64,000 bases of DNA from Pelatocladus maniniholoensis HA4357-MV3 (GCA_019359115.1 JAHHHW010000107.1:62001-126000), one strand, 5' to 3'; positions 1-9,742 are shown, counted from the first letter of the stretch. Notes: generated from the letters alone by a model not told the origin. A program made the numbers and translations.

Positions 1-374
1 TGTATTTAAATTTTATAAGTGTTATTACTTAATTTAGACAATTAGAAAGAGATACATTAGTAAAATTACCCATTCTAAGAAAGGAAATCTGTATTTTATG
101 CTTCTGAAATGATGTGATGCAAAAAAGGTAATTTTTTCAAAATAGCAAGTATAAGCCTTGTATATTAGCAAAAGATGGTTAAATTAGTATGACAATTAAA
201 TTAGGAATTTATAAGTGTAAATTATTTTTATGTGAATATTAATCGATACTTGTAAATTTAAATTTGTAAGTATTTGACTCTGTTGAAGAGTAATAATTTA
301 AAACTGACAAAATATTCAATCAGTTATTAGGGTGTAATCTTTGCTGATTACTTTATTTATGCTTGGATGAGCTA
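1..374. other. AT-rich intergenic stretch at the left edge
   Basis: No gene is visible in this very AT-rich segment. It presumably holds the promoter of the DUF4388 gene that follows, but no clear promoter or operator motif can be singled out. The upstream gene lies outside the window. Confidence 0.5.
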
Positions 375-1247
375 ATGAACCTATCTAGTTCTTTCACGGA
401 TTTTTCTTTAGCTGAATTGTTTCAACTAATTGACCAAGGCAGAAAATCTGGTTGTTTAAGTGTATGTACTCTACCAGATATTCACACTCCTGATTCTAAA
501 TCACAATACTATTACATTTGGTTTCGACAAGGGCGTGTAGTTGCAGCAGCACATCGCTTAAACGGTCAAGGTTTAGTCCATAAAATTACTCAACGAAATT
601 GGGTCAATCAGCAACTTATAGAAAAATCTTGTCAAATATTTTCCCCAGAAAAACCCCTTGGTTTATCTCTAAAAGCTGAAGGTTTACTCAACACCGAGCA
701 ATTAAATTTATTATTTGCTAGTCAAATGCATCAGGTACGACAGTTGTTTGAAATTCAAACAGGTGTATTTAAACTTGACAGCAAAGCATCATTACCTGTT
801 AAAGAAATGACAGGATTAAGTCTTAGAGCAATAGAAATAGCTTTAGTGGCTTTAAGAACATTAAAAAGCTGGAAAATATTAGCTGATGCACTCCCAGATC
901 CCAATTCGGCTATAAACAGCATTGCTCAAGGTAAACCACAAATTCATTTACATGCTTTAGAGTGGCAGGTATGGGAATTTGCCAATGGTAGCGTCAGCTT
1001 AAGTGCGATCGCCAATCAACTCAATCAAGCAATAGCTTTAGTTCAACAAGCAGCTTTTCGGCTCATGTTGGCTTGTTTAATAGAAGAAGTTCCCTTGAAC
1101 GAATCAACACCAGAACTGAGTACTTATCCTGTAGATTTAAACTTAGTTCATTCTTCTCAAGCAAACCAATCTTCAGTCGGGACAACCATCAAAATCAGTA
1201 CTTTATTTCTACAAAATATAGTTGGCTTTTTGAGGAGTAATAATTAA
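375..1247 (+). CDS. DUF4388 (PatA N-terminal-like) domain protein
   Basis: The first about 110 residues (SSSFTDFSLAELFQLIDQG, then a beta-rich stretch with YYIWFRQGRVVAA) fit the DUF4388 domain found at the N-terminus of PatA-type regulators and gliding/pilus regulators. The rest is helical with no enzyme motif. The frame is open from a TTG at 363, but the ATG at 375 is preferred because it starts directly at the domain. The stop overlaps the start of the GTPase gene by one base (TAATG), so the two are almost certainly co-translated. By analogy with other DUF4388/GTPase pairs it may act as a regulator or partner of the GTPase; that role is inference. No signal peptide or membrane segment is seen, so it should be cytoplasmic. 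Confidence 0.8.
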   Translation: MNLSSSFTDFSLAELFQLIDQGRKSGCLSVCTLPDIHTPDSKSQYYYIWFRQGRVVAAAHRLNGQGLVHKITQRNWVNQQLIEKSCQIFSPEKPLGLSLKAEGLLNTEQLNLLFASQMHQVRQLFEIQTGVFKLDSKASLPVKEMTGLSLRAIEIALVALRTLKSWKILADALPDPNSAINSIAQGKPQIHLHALEWQVWEFANGSVSLSAIANQLNQAIALVQQAAFRLMLACLIEEVPLNESTPELSTYPVDLNLVHSSQANQSSVGTTIKISTLFLQNIVGFLRSNN

Positions 1248-1795
1248 TGGAAATCCTACGCGTTGTGATCACTGGAGGCGTAGGTGCAGGTAAAACCAGT
1301 TTTATTCGTACCATCAGTGAAATCGAAATGGTAGATACTGATAGAAAAGCAACTGATGACATCGCACTTTTGAAAGAAAAAACTACAGTTGCATTAGATT
1401 TTGGGCGATTGACTATTGCACCCAATCAATCACTACATCTTTATGGCACACCTGGACAAGCACGATTTGATTTTATGTGGGATATCTTAATCCAAAAAGC
1501 CCACGCCTACATCTTACTAATAGATGCACACCGTCCAGAACATCTGCGCTATAGTCGAAAAATCCTTCAATTTATGAAGCATCGGGTAAAAATACCATGT
1601 TTAATTGGGCTAACTCATACTGATTGTCCGGATGCTTGGCAAATGGAAGATATTGCATTAGCTTTGGGATTATTGGATGAAAAGAACAGACTACCGATCA
1701 TGTCTGTTAATGCGACAGAACCTGCTTCTGTCAAAGAAAGTTTAATTGCATTGATCGAAGAAATTACTAAGTATTACCAGGATTTTAGTGAGTAA
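1247..1795 (+). CDS. Small Ras/MglA-like GTPase (COG2229 type)
   Basis: A single 182-residue GTPase domain. G1 is GGVGAGKTS near residues 10-18. A threonine-rich switch I follows. G3 is YGTPGQARF near residue 65, where the usual DxxG aspartate is replaced, as in bacterial MglA-like and conservon GTPases. G4 is THTD in place of NKxD. An AGGAG ribosome site lies about 9 bases upstream inside the preceding gene. Such GTPases work as polarity or signalling switches with a dedicated regulator, and the overlapping DUF4388 gene is the obvious candidate. The target process (motility, septation or other) cannot be told from the sequence. Confidence 0.85.
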   Translation: MEILRVVITGGVGAGKTSFIRTISEIEMVDTDRKATDDIALLKEKTTVALDFGRLTIAPNQSLHLYGTPGQARFDFMWDILIQKAHAYILLIDAHRPEHLRYSRKILQFMKHRVKIPCLIGLTHTDCPDAWQMEDIALALGLLDEKNRLPIMSVNATEPASVKESLIALIEEITKYYQDFSE

Positions 1796-1811
1796 ACTGA
1801 TACTTTTTACC

Positions 1812-1891
1812 TGGCGATTAGAAGTCGCGGCTACACATACATGACGCGTAGCGTCTTCCTTTTAGGAAGACACCTACGTGGGTTCTCTCAT
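1812..1891. repeat. Dispersed palindromic repeat fragment (GCGATTAGAAGTCGC type)
   Basis: The segment carries GCGATTAGAAGTCGC, GACGCGTAGCGTC and TCTTCCTTTTAGGAAGA, each able to form a short hairpin. Relatives occur near 24396-24420 (reverse orientation) and 40321-40376 in this window. It is best read as a remnant of a dispersed repeat between two convergent genes. Confidence 0.5.
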
Positions 1892-1989
1892 GTCGCATAA
1901 AATTTAGTGCCAGTAGAAAATCCTAGAATATTACGCAAGTCTGAGAAGTCATTCACTCCGCCACATTAATTTATCTGCCATTTTGGCAA

Positions 1990-2088
1990 CTTTTTATCAT
2001 CAAGATAAGTACATTGTAAACATATGCCGTCCTTTAGCAAATTGCGAAAACCTCCTCCCCCGGTAGCCAACTAATTACCGGGGTTTTT
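1990..2088 (+). ncRNA. Candidate small RNA ending in a Rho-independent terminator
   Basis: Between a plus-strand and a minus-strand gene lies a stretch with an unpaired pyrimidine motif ACCTCCTCC directly in front of a strong hairpin and T-run. The motif is complementary to ribosome-binding sites. The 5' end is a guess from the AT-rich sequence around 1995. It could simply be the 3' end of the GTPase transcript, because no separate promoter can be proven. It does not match Yfr1 (which carries ACTCCTCACAC) well enough to be named. Confidence 0.3.
2057..2088 (+). terminator. Rho-independent terminator
   Basis: CCCCGGTA at 2057-2064 pairs with TACCGGGG at 2076-2083, followed by TTTTT. It terminates the plus-strand DUF4388-GTPase transcript or a small RNA, and sits just past the stop of the convergent transglutaminase gene. 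Confidence 0.8.
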
Positions 2089-2093
2089 CATCT

Positions 2094-3764
2094 CTAAAAC
2101 GGTGGTAATTCTCCCAAAATTGTGAATCGAATGTGATTAATTGCTAACTCACCAATAGAAATTTCTTCTTTTGTCAGCCTCGCACCTTTACTAGTTAAAG
2201 TTTCAAAGGGGATACCTTTACCAATTTCAATGTGATACCAGCACAAACCCATAAAAAAGCGTGTGGGATAAGGCCCATTATTACCAATATCATCAGGATT
2301 CGATTCCATTGGCAACCAGCCAAAACCAGGTATGTAAAATTCCAACCACACATGGTTGTAGTCTGGTTGTAGGGGGACATGTTGGTGTTCTGCGTAGGTG
2401 GGACATTTATAGCGTCCGACAGTACGACAAGCTATGCCATTTAAGCGACACAAAGCCAGTAACACACCTACATACTCACCGCAAGAACCTACGCCTCTTT
2501 CTAAAACTCGATCTGGAGTATCTATGTGAGGTTTAATACCATAAGCTAGTTGGTCATAAACATAATTACGGATGCTGTACATTTTCCGAAGCAAATTGGT
2601 TTCTGTGCCAATTGCTTCTTCAGCAGCACGACGAACAATGGTAGTATCCATCGCCAATTCATCATCATCCACAAGATAGCGAGTTTGATATTCTGGCGAT
2701 AGTTCAGGAATATCTTCTACATCTGCTGGAGTGAGACGATATTTTATACCTCTGACTTCCACAACTGCTTTCCAGCCAAACATGTGCCGTTCGCCTGGGG
2801 TAAGGGTATCAAATTTAAATACCGCCACACGTTGCCCATCTATAATTTCTTCTTTAAAAGGTAGTCCCACAGGTTCAACGTATTTGACTTTTTGGCGATC
2901 TGTGTCACTGGGTAGGGCAATACGCCATTCTAGGTCTTGTAAGTAAACCTCTTCAATTGGGGCAATTTCCTCCACATAAGACATTTCGAGCAGATAGCCA
3001 TTAGAAAGAGCGTAGCGCTTGTCTGGGAAATAACGATAGTGGAGTGGGTGAATAAACGTGCGATCGCGATATGCTAATTCGTGGTTAGGGTCAGCATTCG
3101 GGTTATCGCGCACATAAGGTTCTTCGGAAGCGTAGGCGACGTAGAGAGCTTGTTGACCTGTGTTTGTATTTGTTTGTACTGCTATGCCTGTAGGAGACTC
3201 AAACGGTGTTAGTACACTAAATTGCACTTCTCCTGTCGCCCTGTCCATACAGTAAACAGTTTGTTCTGTAGCATCGCAAGCCCAAAGAATTTCATCAGTT
3301 ACAGCCAAATTTTCTATTCCTACGCCAGGAGCATAAAATCTGGTAATTTCTTTACGGGTATCGCGATTAAAAATTAGAATATCTCCCAATTTTTGGCAAC
3401 TGATATAAACTGTTGATTCCCAAACAGCAATACCATCAGCAGGGTAAGGCAAGGTGACAAAATGTTCTAGCCCTAAAGAATTTAATTTACACAAATAAAC
3501 ACTATTATCCCTTGTCACCCAGAGGGTATCTTCCCAAATTGCCAAACCAGTGACGTCTGTAAATTCTCTGCTTTGATGAGCATTGAGAATTTTTGTATTG
3601 TCAGTGGCAGGATCTATTTGCAGCAGATACCCTTTAGGAGAGTCAATAGCAATCAGAGTATCCTGGAAGAAAGTAATACCACCCAAAACGGCGGCACCAA
3701 TTGGTCGAATTGTTTTTTGCCCGAACATCTGGTTAGCGGTCAAACTGGAAAGAGCAAAATTCAT
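2094..3764 (-). CDS. Beta-propeller plus transglutaminase-like domain protein
   Basis: A 556-residue protein in two parts. Residues 1 to about 230 look like a repeated beta-propeller (blades such as DTLIAIDSPKGYLLQIDPAT and STVYISCQKLGDILIFNRDT). Residues about 370-510 form a transglutaminase-like cysteine hydrolase fold with Cys in GSCGEY (about 426), His in NHVW (about 470) and Asp in ESNPDD (about 490). No signal peptide is seen. The substrate is unknown; a protease, amidase or cross-linking role is possible. It is a single gene, convergent with the GTPase pair and divergent from the P-ATPase. Confidence 0.8.
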   Translation of the reverse strand: MNFALSSLTANQMFGQKTIRPIGAAVLGGITFFQDTLIAIDSPKGYLLQIDPATDNTKILNAHQSREFTDVTGLAIWEDTLWVTRDNSVYLCKLNSLGLEHFVTLPYPADGIAVWESTVYISCQKLGDILIFNRDTRKEITRFYAPGVGIENLAVTDEILWACDATEQTVYCMDRATGEVQFSVLTPFESPTGIAVQTNTNTGQQALYVAYASEEPYVRDNPNADPNHELAYRDRTFIHPLHYRYFPDKRYALSNGYLLEMSYVEEIAPIEEVYLQDLEWRIALPSDTDRQKVKYVEPVGLPFKEEIIDGQRVAVFKFDTLTPGERHMFGWKAVVEVRGIKYRLTPADVEDIPELSPEYQTRYLVDDDELAMDTTIVRRAAEEAIGTETNLLRKMYSIRNYVYDQLAYGIKPHIDTPDRVLERGVGSCGEYVGVLLALCRLNGIACRTVGRYKCPTYAEHQHVPLQPDYNHVWLEFYIPGFGWLPMESNPDDIGNNGPYPTRFFMGLCWYHIEIGKGIPFETLTSKGARLTKEEISIGELAINHIRFTILGELPPF

Positions 3765-4060
3765 ATTAAACTAATGTACTTAAAGATTTAGCACGCCTGG
3801 AATTTATTTTGGTATGTTTTGTGCAATTCAACTCCCAAATTTTATTGATCGCGCGTAAAACCCCATCCCCTTGTTTAGTAACAATTATCAAGGATGATGT
3901 GCTACAAAAGGCAATTACTTTAGCAATAACAACATTTTCAATGCCGTGTTTGAGTATCTCATGGGTTTTCACTTTTGAATACTGTTACTTTAGTTGATGG
4001 TTTTTATAGCTATCACTAAATTATGATCGAATTCTGTAACCATTTCCTGTAACTTACACG
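3765..4060. other. Divergent promoter region
   Basis: This 296-bp spacer separates two genes transcribed away from each other and should contain both promoters. It is AT-rich with no recognisable operator, and short open frames on both strands have no coding character. Confidence 0.45.
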
Positions 4061-6946
4061 ATGTCTGCTCATTCTCTGCCTGATTCAACTACCGCTTGGC
4101 ATAGTTTAGAAGTTGATAAAGCAATAGAACTGCTCTCCACTAATGCAGACACTGGCTTATCACCTCAAGAAGTGCAACAGCGCTTGGAAAAATATGGCCC
4201 GAACGAACTTGAGGAAACCGGTGGTCGCAGCACCTGGGAAATTTTGGTAGATCAGTTCAAAAATATTATGTTGTTGATGCTGATCGCCGTGGCAATTGTT
4301 TCCGGGGTTTTAGACCTGCTGGCTTTGCAAAGAGGCGAGTTGAAACCGGGTGAAGTACCATTCAAAGATACGATCGCCATCTTAGCCATTGTCGTTCTCA
4401 ACGGTATTCTAGGCTATGTTCAAGAAAGCCGTGCCGAAAAAGCCCTCGCAGCACTGAAAAAACTCTCCTCTCCCAACGTCCGCATTATTCGTGACCGTAA
4501 ACCATCAGAAGTGGCTGCTAAAGATTTAGTGCCGGGAGATATAATGCTGCTAGAAGCAGGAGTGCAAGTGGCAGCAGATGGACTTTTACTAGAAACATCG
4601 AACTTGCAAATCCGAGAATCGGCACTTACGGGCGAAGCCGAAGCAGTTAACAAACAGACAGCAACTACATTACCTGAAGATACAGGAATCGGCGATCGCA
4701 TCAATTCGGTCTTCCAGGGTACAGAAGTTGTCCAAGGACGGGGCAAAGTTCTGGTAACAAACACTGGTATGACAACCGAACTCGGAAAAATTGCTACCAT
4801 GTTGCAGTCCGTGGAAAGTGAACCCACGCCTCTACAACAACGCATGACCCAGCTTGGCAATGTCCTAGTCACAGGTTCTTTAGTGTTGGTAGCCATTGTT
4901 GTAATTGTAGGTTTGCTGCGTGGTGGCAATTTAACAGAACTATTGGAAGTTTCTTTGAGTATGGCGGTGGCGGTAGTACCAGAAGGCTTACCCGCAGTGA
5001 TCACTGTCACCCTGGCTTTGGGAACTCAACGGATGGTACGTCGCAAAGCTTTAATTCGCAAATTACCAGCCGTAGAAACCTTGGGTTCTGTCACCACCAT
5101 CTGTTCTGATAAAACCGGGACTCTGACTCAGAACAAGATGGTAGTACAAGCTGCCTACACACATGCTTCTAGCCCAAATCAAGATCAAGCAACTTCTCTT
5201 CACCAAGAATTTCGCGTTACAGGAGAAGGTTACGCTCCTACAGGCGAGTTTCAACTAGAAAATAATCCTATTGAGGTACAAGATAACCCAGAACTACAAG
5301 CCTTGTTAGTTGCCTGTGCTGTTTGTAATGATGCACATTTGCAACAGCAGCAAGGACAGTGGACTATTTTAGGAGACCCAACAGAGGGTGCTTTGGTGAC
5401 ACTGGCTGGCAAAGGAGGAATAGAAAAAGACCAGTGGGATAGTAAATTGCCGCGCGTGAGCGAGTTTCCGTTTTCTTCGGAACGGAAACGAATGAGTGTG
5501 ATTTCTAAGGTTGAGCAAGTAGAAACAGGTGTTTCACCTTTAAATGATGTTGACCCAACTATCAGCAATTTGGTGAACTCCCATGACTATTTAATGTTTA
5601 CCAAAGGCTCACCAGAATTAATTTTGGCTCGTTGTACTCAACTTTATATAGGTAATGGCGCTGTTTGTCTGACTCAAGAACAGCGAGATGAGATTTTAGC
5701 ACAAAACGATCGCATGGCTTCTAATGGTCTGCGAGTACTGGGTTTTGCCTATAAACCACTTACAAAAATCCCACCCGAAGGTTCAGATGAGACATTTGAG
5801 CAAGAATTAGTCTGGCTGGGTTTAGTCGGAATGCTTGATGCACCTCGTCCCGAAGTCAGGGCGGCGGTACAAGAATGTCGAGAAGCAGGCATTCGACCGA
5901 TTATGATTACTGGTGATCATCAGTTAACAGCACGAGCGATCGCCACTGATCTAGGAATTGCTCAAGCAGGCGATCGCGTCCTCACTGGTCAAGAACTGCA
6001 ACGAATGAGCAAAGAAGACCTAGAGCAAAATGTAGACTTGGTAAGTATTTATGCCAGAGTTGCCCCAGAACACAAACTGCGAATTGTCCAAGCTTTACAG
6101 CGTAGAGGCAGATTTGTTGCGATGACTGGTGATGGCGTTAACGACGCCCCAGCCCTCAAACAAGCTGATATCGGTATTGCTATGGGTATTACTGGTACTG
6201 ATGTCAGTAAAGAAGCCAGCGACATGGTGCTACTAGATGACAACTTTGCTACCATTGTTGCTGCCACCGAAGAAGGGCGAGTTGTTTACACCAATATCCG
6301 CCGTTTTATCAAATATATTTTGGGAAGTAATATCGGTGAAGTTCTCACAATCGCAGCTGCGCCGATCTTAGGATTAGGAGGAGTACCCCTGACACCCCTA
6401 CAAATTTTGTGGATGAACTTGGTGACAGATGGTTTACCAGCCTTAGCATTAGCTGTAGAACCTCCCGAACCCGACGTAATGAAACGTCCCCCCTTTAGTC
6501 CCCGTGAAAGCATTTTCGCTAGAGGGTTGGGTTCTTACATGATTCGCATCGGGATTATTTTCGCGATCATTACCATTATTTTGATGGAGTGGGCATACTT
6601 TCACTCCCAAACATACACTAACGGATTGAGTCCAGATCGCTGGAAAACAATGGTATTTACTTCCCTGTGTCTTGCTCAAATGGGTCATGCGATCGCGATT
6701 CGCTCTAACAACCGACTGACAATAGAAATGAATCCTTTGTCAAATCCTTATGTGTTAGGGGCAGTTATTGTAACCACAATCTTACAACTGATGCTGGTTT
6801 ATGTTCAGCCTCTGCGTAATTTCTTCGGCACTCATTATCTTCCCTTGTCGGAATTGGGAGTTTGTCTTGGCTTTAGTGCCTTAATGTTTGTGTGGATTGA
6901 AATTGAAAAGATTGTCTTCCGATTGATGGGCAAAAAAACAGTTTAG
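4061..6946 (+). CDS. P-type cation (Ca2+) transporting ATPase, PacL type
   Basis: A complete 961-residue P2A-type ATPase. Visible motifs: an N-terminal cation-ATPase domain, TGEA of the actuator domain (about 189), [19 protein letters not shown] in the membrane part (about 306), phosphorylation site SDKTGTLTQ (Asp about 350), MITGDH, and [21 protein letters not shown] near 688. A C-terminal membrane bundle follows. The PEGL motif and layout fit Ca2+ or Ca2+/Mn2+ export driven by ATP in the cytoplasmic or thylakoid membrane. Cyanobacteria keep several paralogues, so the exact ion is not certain. A fragment of a different paralogue lies downstream of recF. Confidence 0.92.
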   Translation: MSAHSLPDSTTAWHSLEVDKAIELLSTNADTGLSPQEVQQRLEKYGPNELEETGGRSTWEILVDQFKNIMLLMLIAVAIVSGVLDLLALQRGELKPGEVPFKDTIAILAIVVLNGILGYVQESRAEKALAALKKLSSPNVRIIRDRKPSEVAAKDLVPGDIMLLEAGVQVAADGLLLETSNLQIRESALTGEAEAVNKQTATTLPEDTGIGDRINSVFQGTEVVQGRGKVLVTNTGMTTELGKIATMLQSVESEPTPLQQRMTQLGNVLVTGSLVLVAIVVIVGLLRGGNLTELLEVSLSMAVAVVPEGLPAVITVTLALGTQRMVRRKALIRKLPAVETLGSVTTICSDKTGTLTQNKMVVQAAYTHASSPNQDQATSLHQEFRVTGEGYAPTGEFQLENNPIEVQDNPELQALLVACAVCNDAHLQQQQGQWTILGDPTEGALVTLAGKGGIEKDQWDSKLPRVSEFPFSSERKRMSVISKVEQVETGVSPLNDVDPTISNLVNSHDYLMFTKGSPELILARCTQLYIGNGAVCLTQEQRDEILAQNDRMASNGLRVLGFAYKPLTKIPPEGSDETFEQELVWLGLVGMLDAPRPEVRAAVQECREAGIRPIMITGDHQLTARAIATDLGIAQAGDRVLTGQELQRMSKEDLEQNVDLVSIYARVAPEHKLRIVQALQRRGRFVAMTGDGVNDAPALKQADIGIAMGITGTDVSKEASDMVLLDDNFATIVAATEEGRVVYTNIRRFIKYILGSNIGEVLTIAAAPILGLGGVPLTPLQILWMNLVTDGLPALALAVEPPEPDVMKRPPFSPRESIFARGLGSYMIRIGIIFAIITIILMEWAYFHSQTYTNGLSPDRWKTMVFTSLCLAQMGHAIAIRSNNRLTIEMNPLSNPYVLGAVIVTTILQLMLVYVQPLRNFFGTHYLPLSELGVCLGFSALMFVWIEIEKIVFRLMGKKTV

Positions 6947-7099
6947 AGATCGGGGAAAGGGGAAAGGGGACAAGGGAAGGGGACAAGGAGGACAAGGGAG
7001 AATTTATTCCAATTCCCGATCCCCGATCCCCGATCCCTGATCCCCGAACGCGAGTGCGTCTCCTCTGGAGAATCCCCTTTCCCCTTTCCCCGATTCCCT
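6947..7099. repeat. Heptanucleotide-type repeats and a dispersed 37-bp repeat
   Basis: The spacer begins with AAGGGGACAAGG-type runs and continues with several copies of a 7-base CCCCGAT unit. A 37-bp block at 7041-7077 containing GAACGCGAGTGCGTCTCC is repeated exactly at 20879-20915. These are short tandemly repeated sequences of the kind common in filamentous cyanobacteria. The recF promoter or read-through from the ATPase gene must cross them. Confidence 0.75.
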
Positions 7100-8233
7100 A
7101 TGTATTTAAAAACTCTCTACCTCCGACACTTTCGTAACTATAAAGAACAGCAGGTTGAGTTTACTGCTCCCAAAACGATTTTGGTGGGCGATAATGCTCA
7201 GGGTAAATCTAATTTATTGGAAGCAGTGGAGTTATTAGCAACATTGCGATCGCATCGTACTTTCCGCGATCGCGAATTAGTCCAAGAAGCAGAAGAACTC
7301 GCGCAAATTAGTGCTTCTCTCAAACGAGAAACTGGCACTAGTACTCTAAACTTAATTTTGCGTCGTAATGGTCGCCGGACTGTGAATCTCAACGGCGAAA
7401 ACCTGCGGCGTCAAATGGATTTTCTTGGTGTTCTTAATGGCGTACAGTTTTCTAGCTTGGACTTAGAATTAGTACGCGGAGGCCCGGAAGGCCGTCGTCA
7501 CTGGCTAGATACTCTGTTGATTCAACTAGAACCAGTATACGCCCACATTTTACAGCAATATCATCAGGTGTTGCGCCAGCGAAATGCCTTTTTGAAACGC
7601 AATATCGAGAGTTCGTATACAACGTCTCTACAATCTGAATTAGCTATATGGGATGCACAGTTGGCGATCGCAGGTACGCGAGTTATTAGGCGCAGAGAAC
7701 GAGCCATACAAAGACTCGCCCCCATTGCCAAAATGTGGCACGCTAGTATTAGTGGCAGTAAAGAAATTTTGCAAATTAAATACTTACCCAACGTTCCTTT
7801 AGAGCAAAATTATCCAGAAAAAGTGCAGCAAGCCTTTCTAGAAAAACTACAACAAAGAACTGTTGCTGAATTGCACCAAGGCACTACTTTGGTTGGGCCA
7901 CATCGGGACGAAGTAGAATTAATCATTAATCAAACGCCAGCCCGTCAATATGGTTCTCAAGGTCAGCAACGAACCCTAGTATTAGCTTTGAAACTAGCAG
8001 AATTAAAATTAATTGAAGAAGTTGTGGGAGAACCACCACTACTACTTCTTGATGATGTTTTAGCTGAATTAGATCCATCTCGTCAAAATCAATTGCTTGA
8101 TACAATTCAAGACCGTTTTCAAACAATAATTACTACTACTCATTTGGGTGCTTTTGATTCACAATGGTTGAATTCTTCCCAAATTTTTTATGTTAAAAGT
8201 GGTGAAATATCAACAGAGAAAGTAGGAATTTAA
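7100..8233 (+). CDS. recF: DNA replication and repair protein RecF
   Basis: A 377-residue RecF, an SMC-like ABC ATPase that loads or stabilises RecA at gaps with RecO and RecR. The start MYLKTLYLRHFRNYKEQ is typical. Walker A is GDNAQGKSN (about 29-37), the signature region is GSQGQQRTLVLALKLAE (about 285) and Walker B is LLLLDDVLAELD (about 314). Length is normal. It is not next to dnaN or gyrB, as usual in cyanobacteria. The spacer to the P-ATPase is filled by repeats, so an operon is uncertain. Confidence 0.96.
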   Translation: MYLKTLYLRHFRNYKEQQVEFTAPKTILVGDNAQGKSNLLEAVELLATLRSHRTFRDRELVQEAEELAQISASLKRETGTSTLNLILRRNGRRTVNLNGENLRRQMDFLGVLNGVQFSSLDLELVRGGPEGRRHWLDTLLIQLEPVYAHILQQYHQVLRQRNAFLKRNIESSYTTSLQSELAIWDAQLAIAGTRVIRRRERAIQRLAPIAKMWHASISGSKEILQIKYLPNVPLEQNYPEKVQQAFLEKLQQRTVAELHQGTTLVGPHRDEVELIINQTPARQYGSQGQQRTLVLALKLAELKLIEEVVGEPPLLLLDDVLAELDPSRQNQLLDTIQDRFQTIITTTHLGAFDSQWLNSSQIFYVKSGEISTEKVGI

Positions 8234-8291
8234 AAATAATAAACATAAATAAATTTAACCAAGCTCTTCGGGCAAGGAACAGGGAATAAGA

Positions 8292-8423
8292 AACATTTTG
8301 ATTGTGGCTGCGATCGCCTCCGGTTTTTTGGGTGACTACAAAGATGCAGTCGGTATTATTGCAATTGTGGTACTGATTGCTGTTTTAGGTTTTAGTCAGG
8401 AATACCAAGCTCAAAAAGCGATC
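8292..8423 (+). pseudogene. Fragment of a second P-type ATPase
   Basis: About 44 codons read [20 protein letters not shown] and on to [11 protein letters not shown], which matches the TM1-TM2 hairpin of PacL-type ATPases (compare IAVAIVSGV and [14 protein letters not shown] in the intact gene). The [10 protein letters not shown] form differs from the intact neighbour, so it comes from another paralogue. The rest of the gene is absent, and the frame runs straight into a tandem array. CCAAGCTCTTCGGGC before it and CCAAGCCCCTTCAGGGC after the array are similar, which hints that the whole segment lies between short direct repeats. Confidence 0.75.
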
Positions 8424-8612
8424 GGGTCTTTGATACTCGACGACGGGTCTTTGATACTCGACGACGAGTGTTTGATACTCGACGACGAGTGTTTGATACT
8501 CGACGACGAGTGTTTGATACTCGACGACGGGTCTTTGATACTCGACGACGGGTCTTTGATACTCGACGACGGGTCTTTGATACTCGACGACGAGTGTTTG
8601 ATACTCGCTGAC
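8424..8612. repeat. 21-bp tandem array, 9 units
   Basis: Nine head-to-tail units of exactly 21 bp, core TTTGATACTCGACGAC, in two versions that differ only in the first five bases (GGGTC = A, GAGTG = B), ordered AABBBAAAB. The last unit has GCTGAC in place of GACGAC. B-type units create an ACTCG...CGAGT dyad with the previous unit. The period keeps an open frame through the array, but there is no sign that it is translated. Confidence 0.95.
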
Positions 8613-8770
8613 CAAGCCCCTTCAGGGCGGGAACTCTTAACAGGCAACAGAGGAGGAATTAGCCTTCGATTCAATGAACTTAATGCAGAAGGGGCTACCA
8701 AGCTCCCGTTATTTTTACGTGTCCCCGTGTCCCCCTTCCCTTGTCTTTAATCCCACCAGATCCTCAAGCC

Positions 8771-9742
8771 CTATTCCTTGGCTGAACCAATAGGTTTTTG
8801 TCCTGCTGAAATGCTCTTTCCACCTTGAGGTAAACCAGCCGTAATACCACGGAAATATAAACCTCCAATAGTTAGTAAAAATACTACGTATCCAACTGCC
8901 TGTACAACATAAAGATGTTCTCTGTAGCCAAACAGGGCTTTAATTACAATGCCAGGGAATTTTTCTTCTGGCAGAATATTGGCTGTATTCCAAACCATTG
9001 GCCCTAGTATACAAGAATGAATTTTAGTAAATCTTTCGTAGTAAAAACAAAGGCTTTCGGAAGCGCGATTACTAAGAGCATAATTAGCAGCAGCTTCATC
9101 AAAATTATGTAATGCAGAAATGACTAATCCACCAACAATTAATACCAGCAAAACACCCATTACCTGGAAAAATTGGCGGATGTTAATTTTCACTCCCCAT
9201 TTAAATAAAAGCACACCAATTGCTGCTGCAACTGCAATCCCGCCAATAGCACCAAGTGCAGGAATTAGTCCTTGTTGAAAATTAGCAGCAATGAATAAAA
9301 CTGTTTCAAAGCCTTCACGGACAACGGCAATTAAAATTAAGCTAAAAACACCCCAACCAGCATTAGTATTATCTTTTAAAGCATCTGTCACCGCTCCCTC
9401 TACTTGAGCTTTCATAAATCTGGCTTGTTTGGTCATCCAGATTAGCATCCAACTGAGCATAGCGATCGCCAGTAAACTGAAGACAGCTTCCATTAATGGT
9501 TCAACTACAGATGTGTACTGGGGATTAATTGCTCCCAATACTTGTATTACCCAACTAAATAGCAAACCAATCAGCGCACTTAAGGCAATACCAACACCGA
9601 CACCAGCATACACCCAAGGGTTGAGTCGGGATTGTTTAGCTTTTTTCAACAAAGCCAAGACAATACCAACGACTAAGGCTGCTTCCACTCCTTCTCGGAG
9701 TGTAATTACAAAAGTAGGTAGAGCAGTACTAAAGTTCATCAT
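8771..9742 (-). CDS. FTR1-family high-affinity iron permease
   Basis: A 323-residue membrane protein with the two hallmark REGxE motifs of the FTR1/EfeU iron permease family: REGVE at residues 16-20 in the first helix and REGFE at about 140 in the fourth. About seven membrane spans are visible. FTR1 proteins move Fe3+ across the membrane and usually depend on a partner oxidase or periplasmic protein. Here the same-strand neighbours upstream are a ferritin-like protein and an HhH lipoprotein, with a multicopper oxidase slightly further. Two ATGs in a row leave the start uncertain by one codon. Confidence 0.93.
   Translation of the reverse strand: MMNFSTALPTFVITLREGVEAALVVGIVLALLKKAKQSRLNPWVYAGVGVGIALSALIGLLFSWVIQVLGAINPQYTSVVEPLMEAVFSLLAIAMLSWMLIWMTKQARFMKAQVEGAVTDALKDNTNAGWGVFSLILIAVVREGFETVLFIAANFQQGLIPALGAIGGIAVAAAIGVLLFKWGVKINIRQFFQVMGVLLVLIVGGLVISALHNFDEAAANYALSNRASESLCFYYERFTKIHSCILGPMVWNTANILPEEKFPGIVIKALFGYREHLYVVQAVGYVVFLLTIGGLYFRGITAGLPQGGKSISAGQKPIGSAKE

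Noticed and set aside
3766-3972. Small frames in the spacer before the P-ATPase
   Set aside because: Overlapping short frames on both strands with no ribosome site; the spacer is better explained as a divergent promoter.
4420-5010. A 196-residue minus-strand frame
   Set aside because: It is a shadow of the P-type ATPase gene; the plus frame has all family motifs.
8298-8750. A 150-residue reading frame as a real gene
   Set aside because: It is a P-ATPase fragment that runs through a tandem array into spacer sequence; there is no coherent protein.
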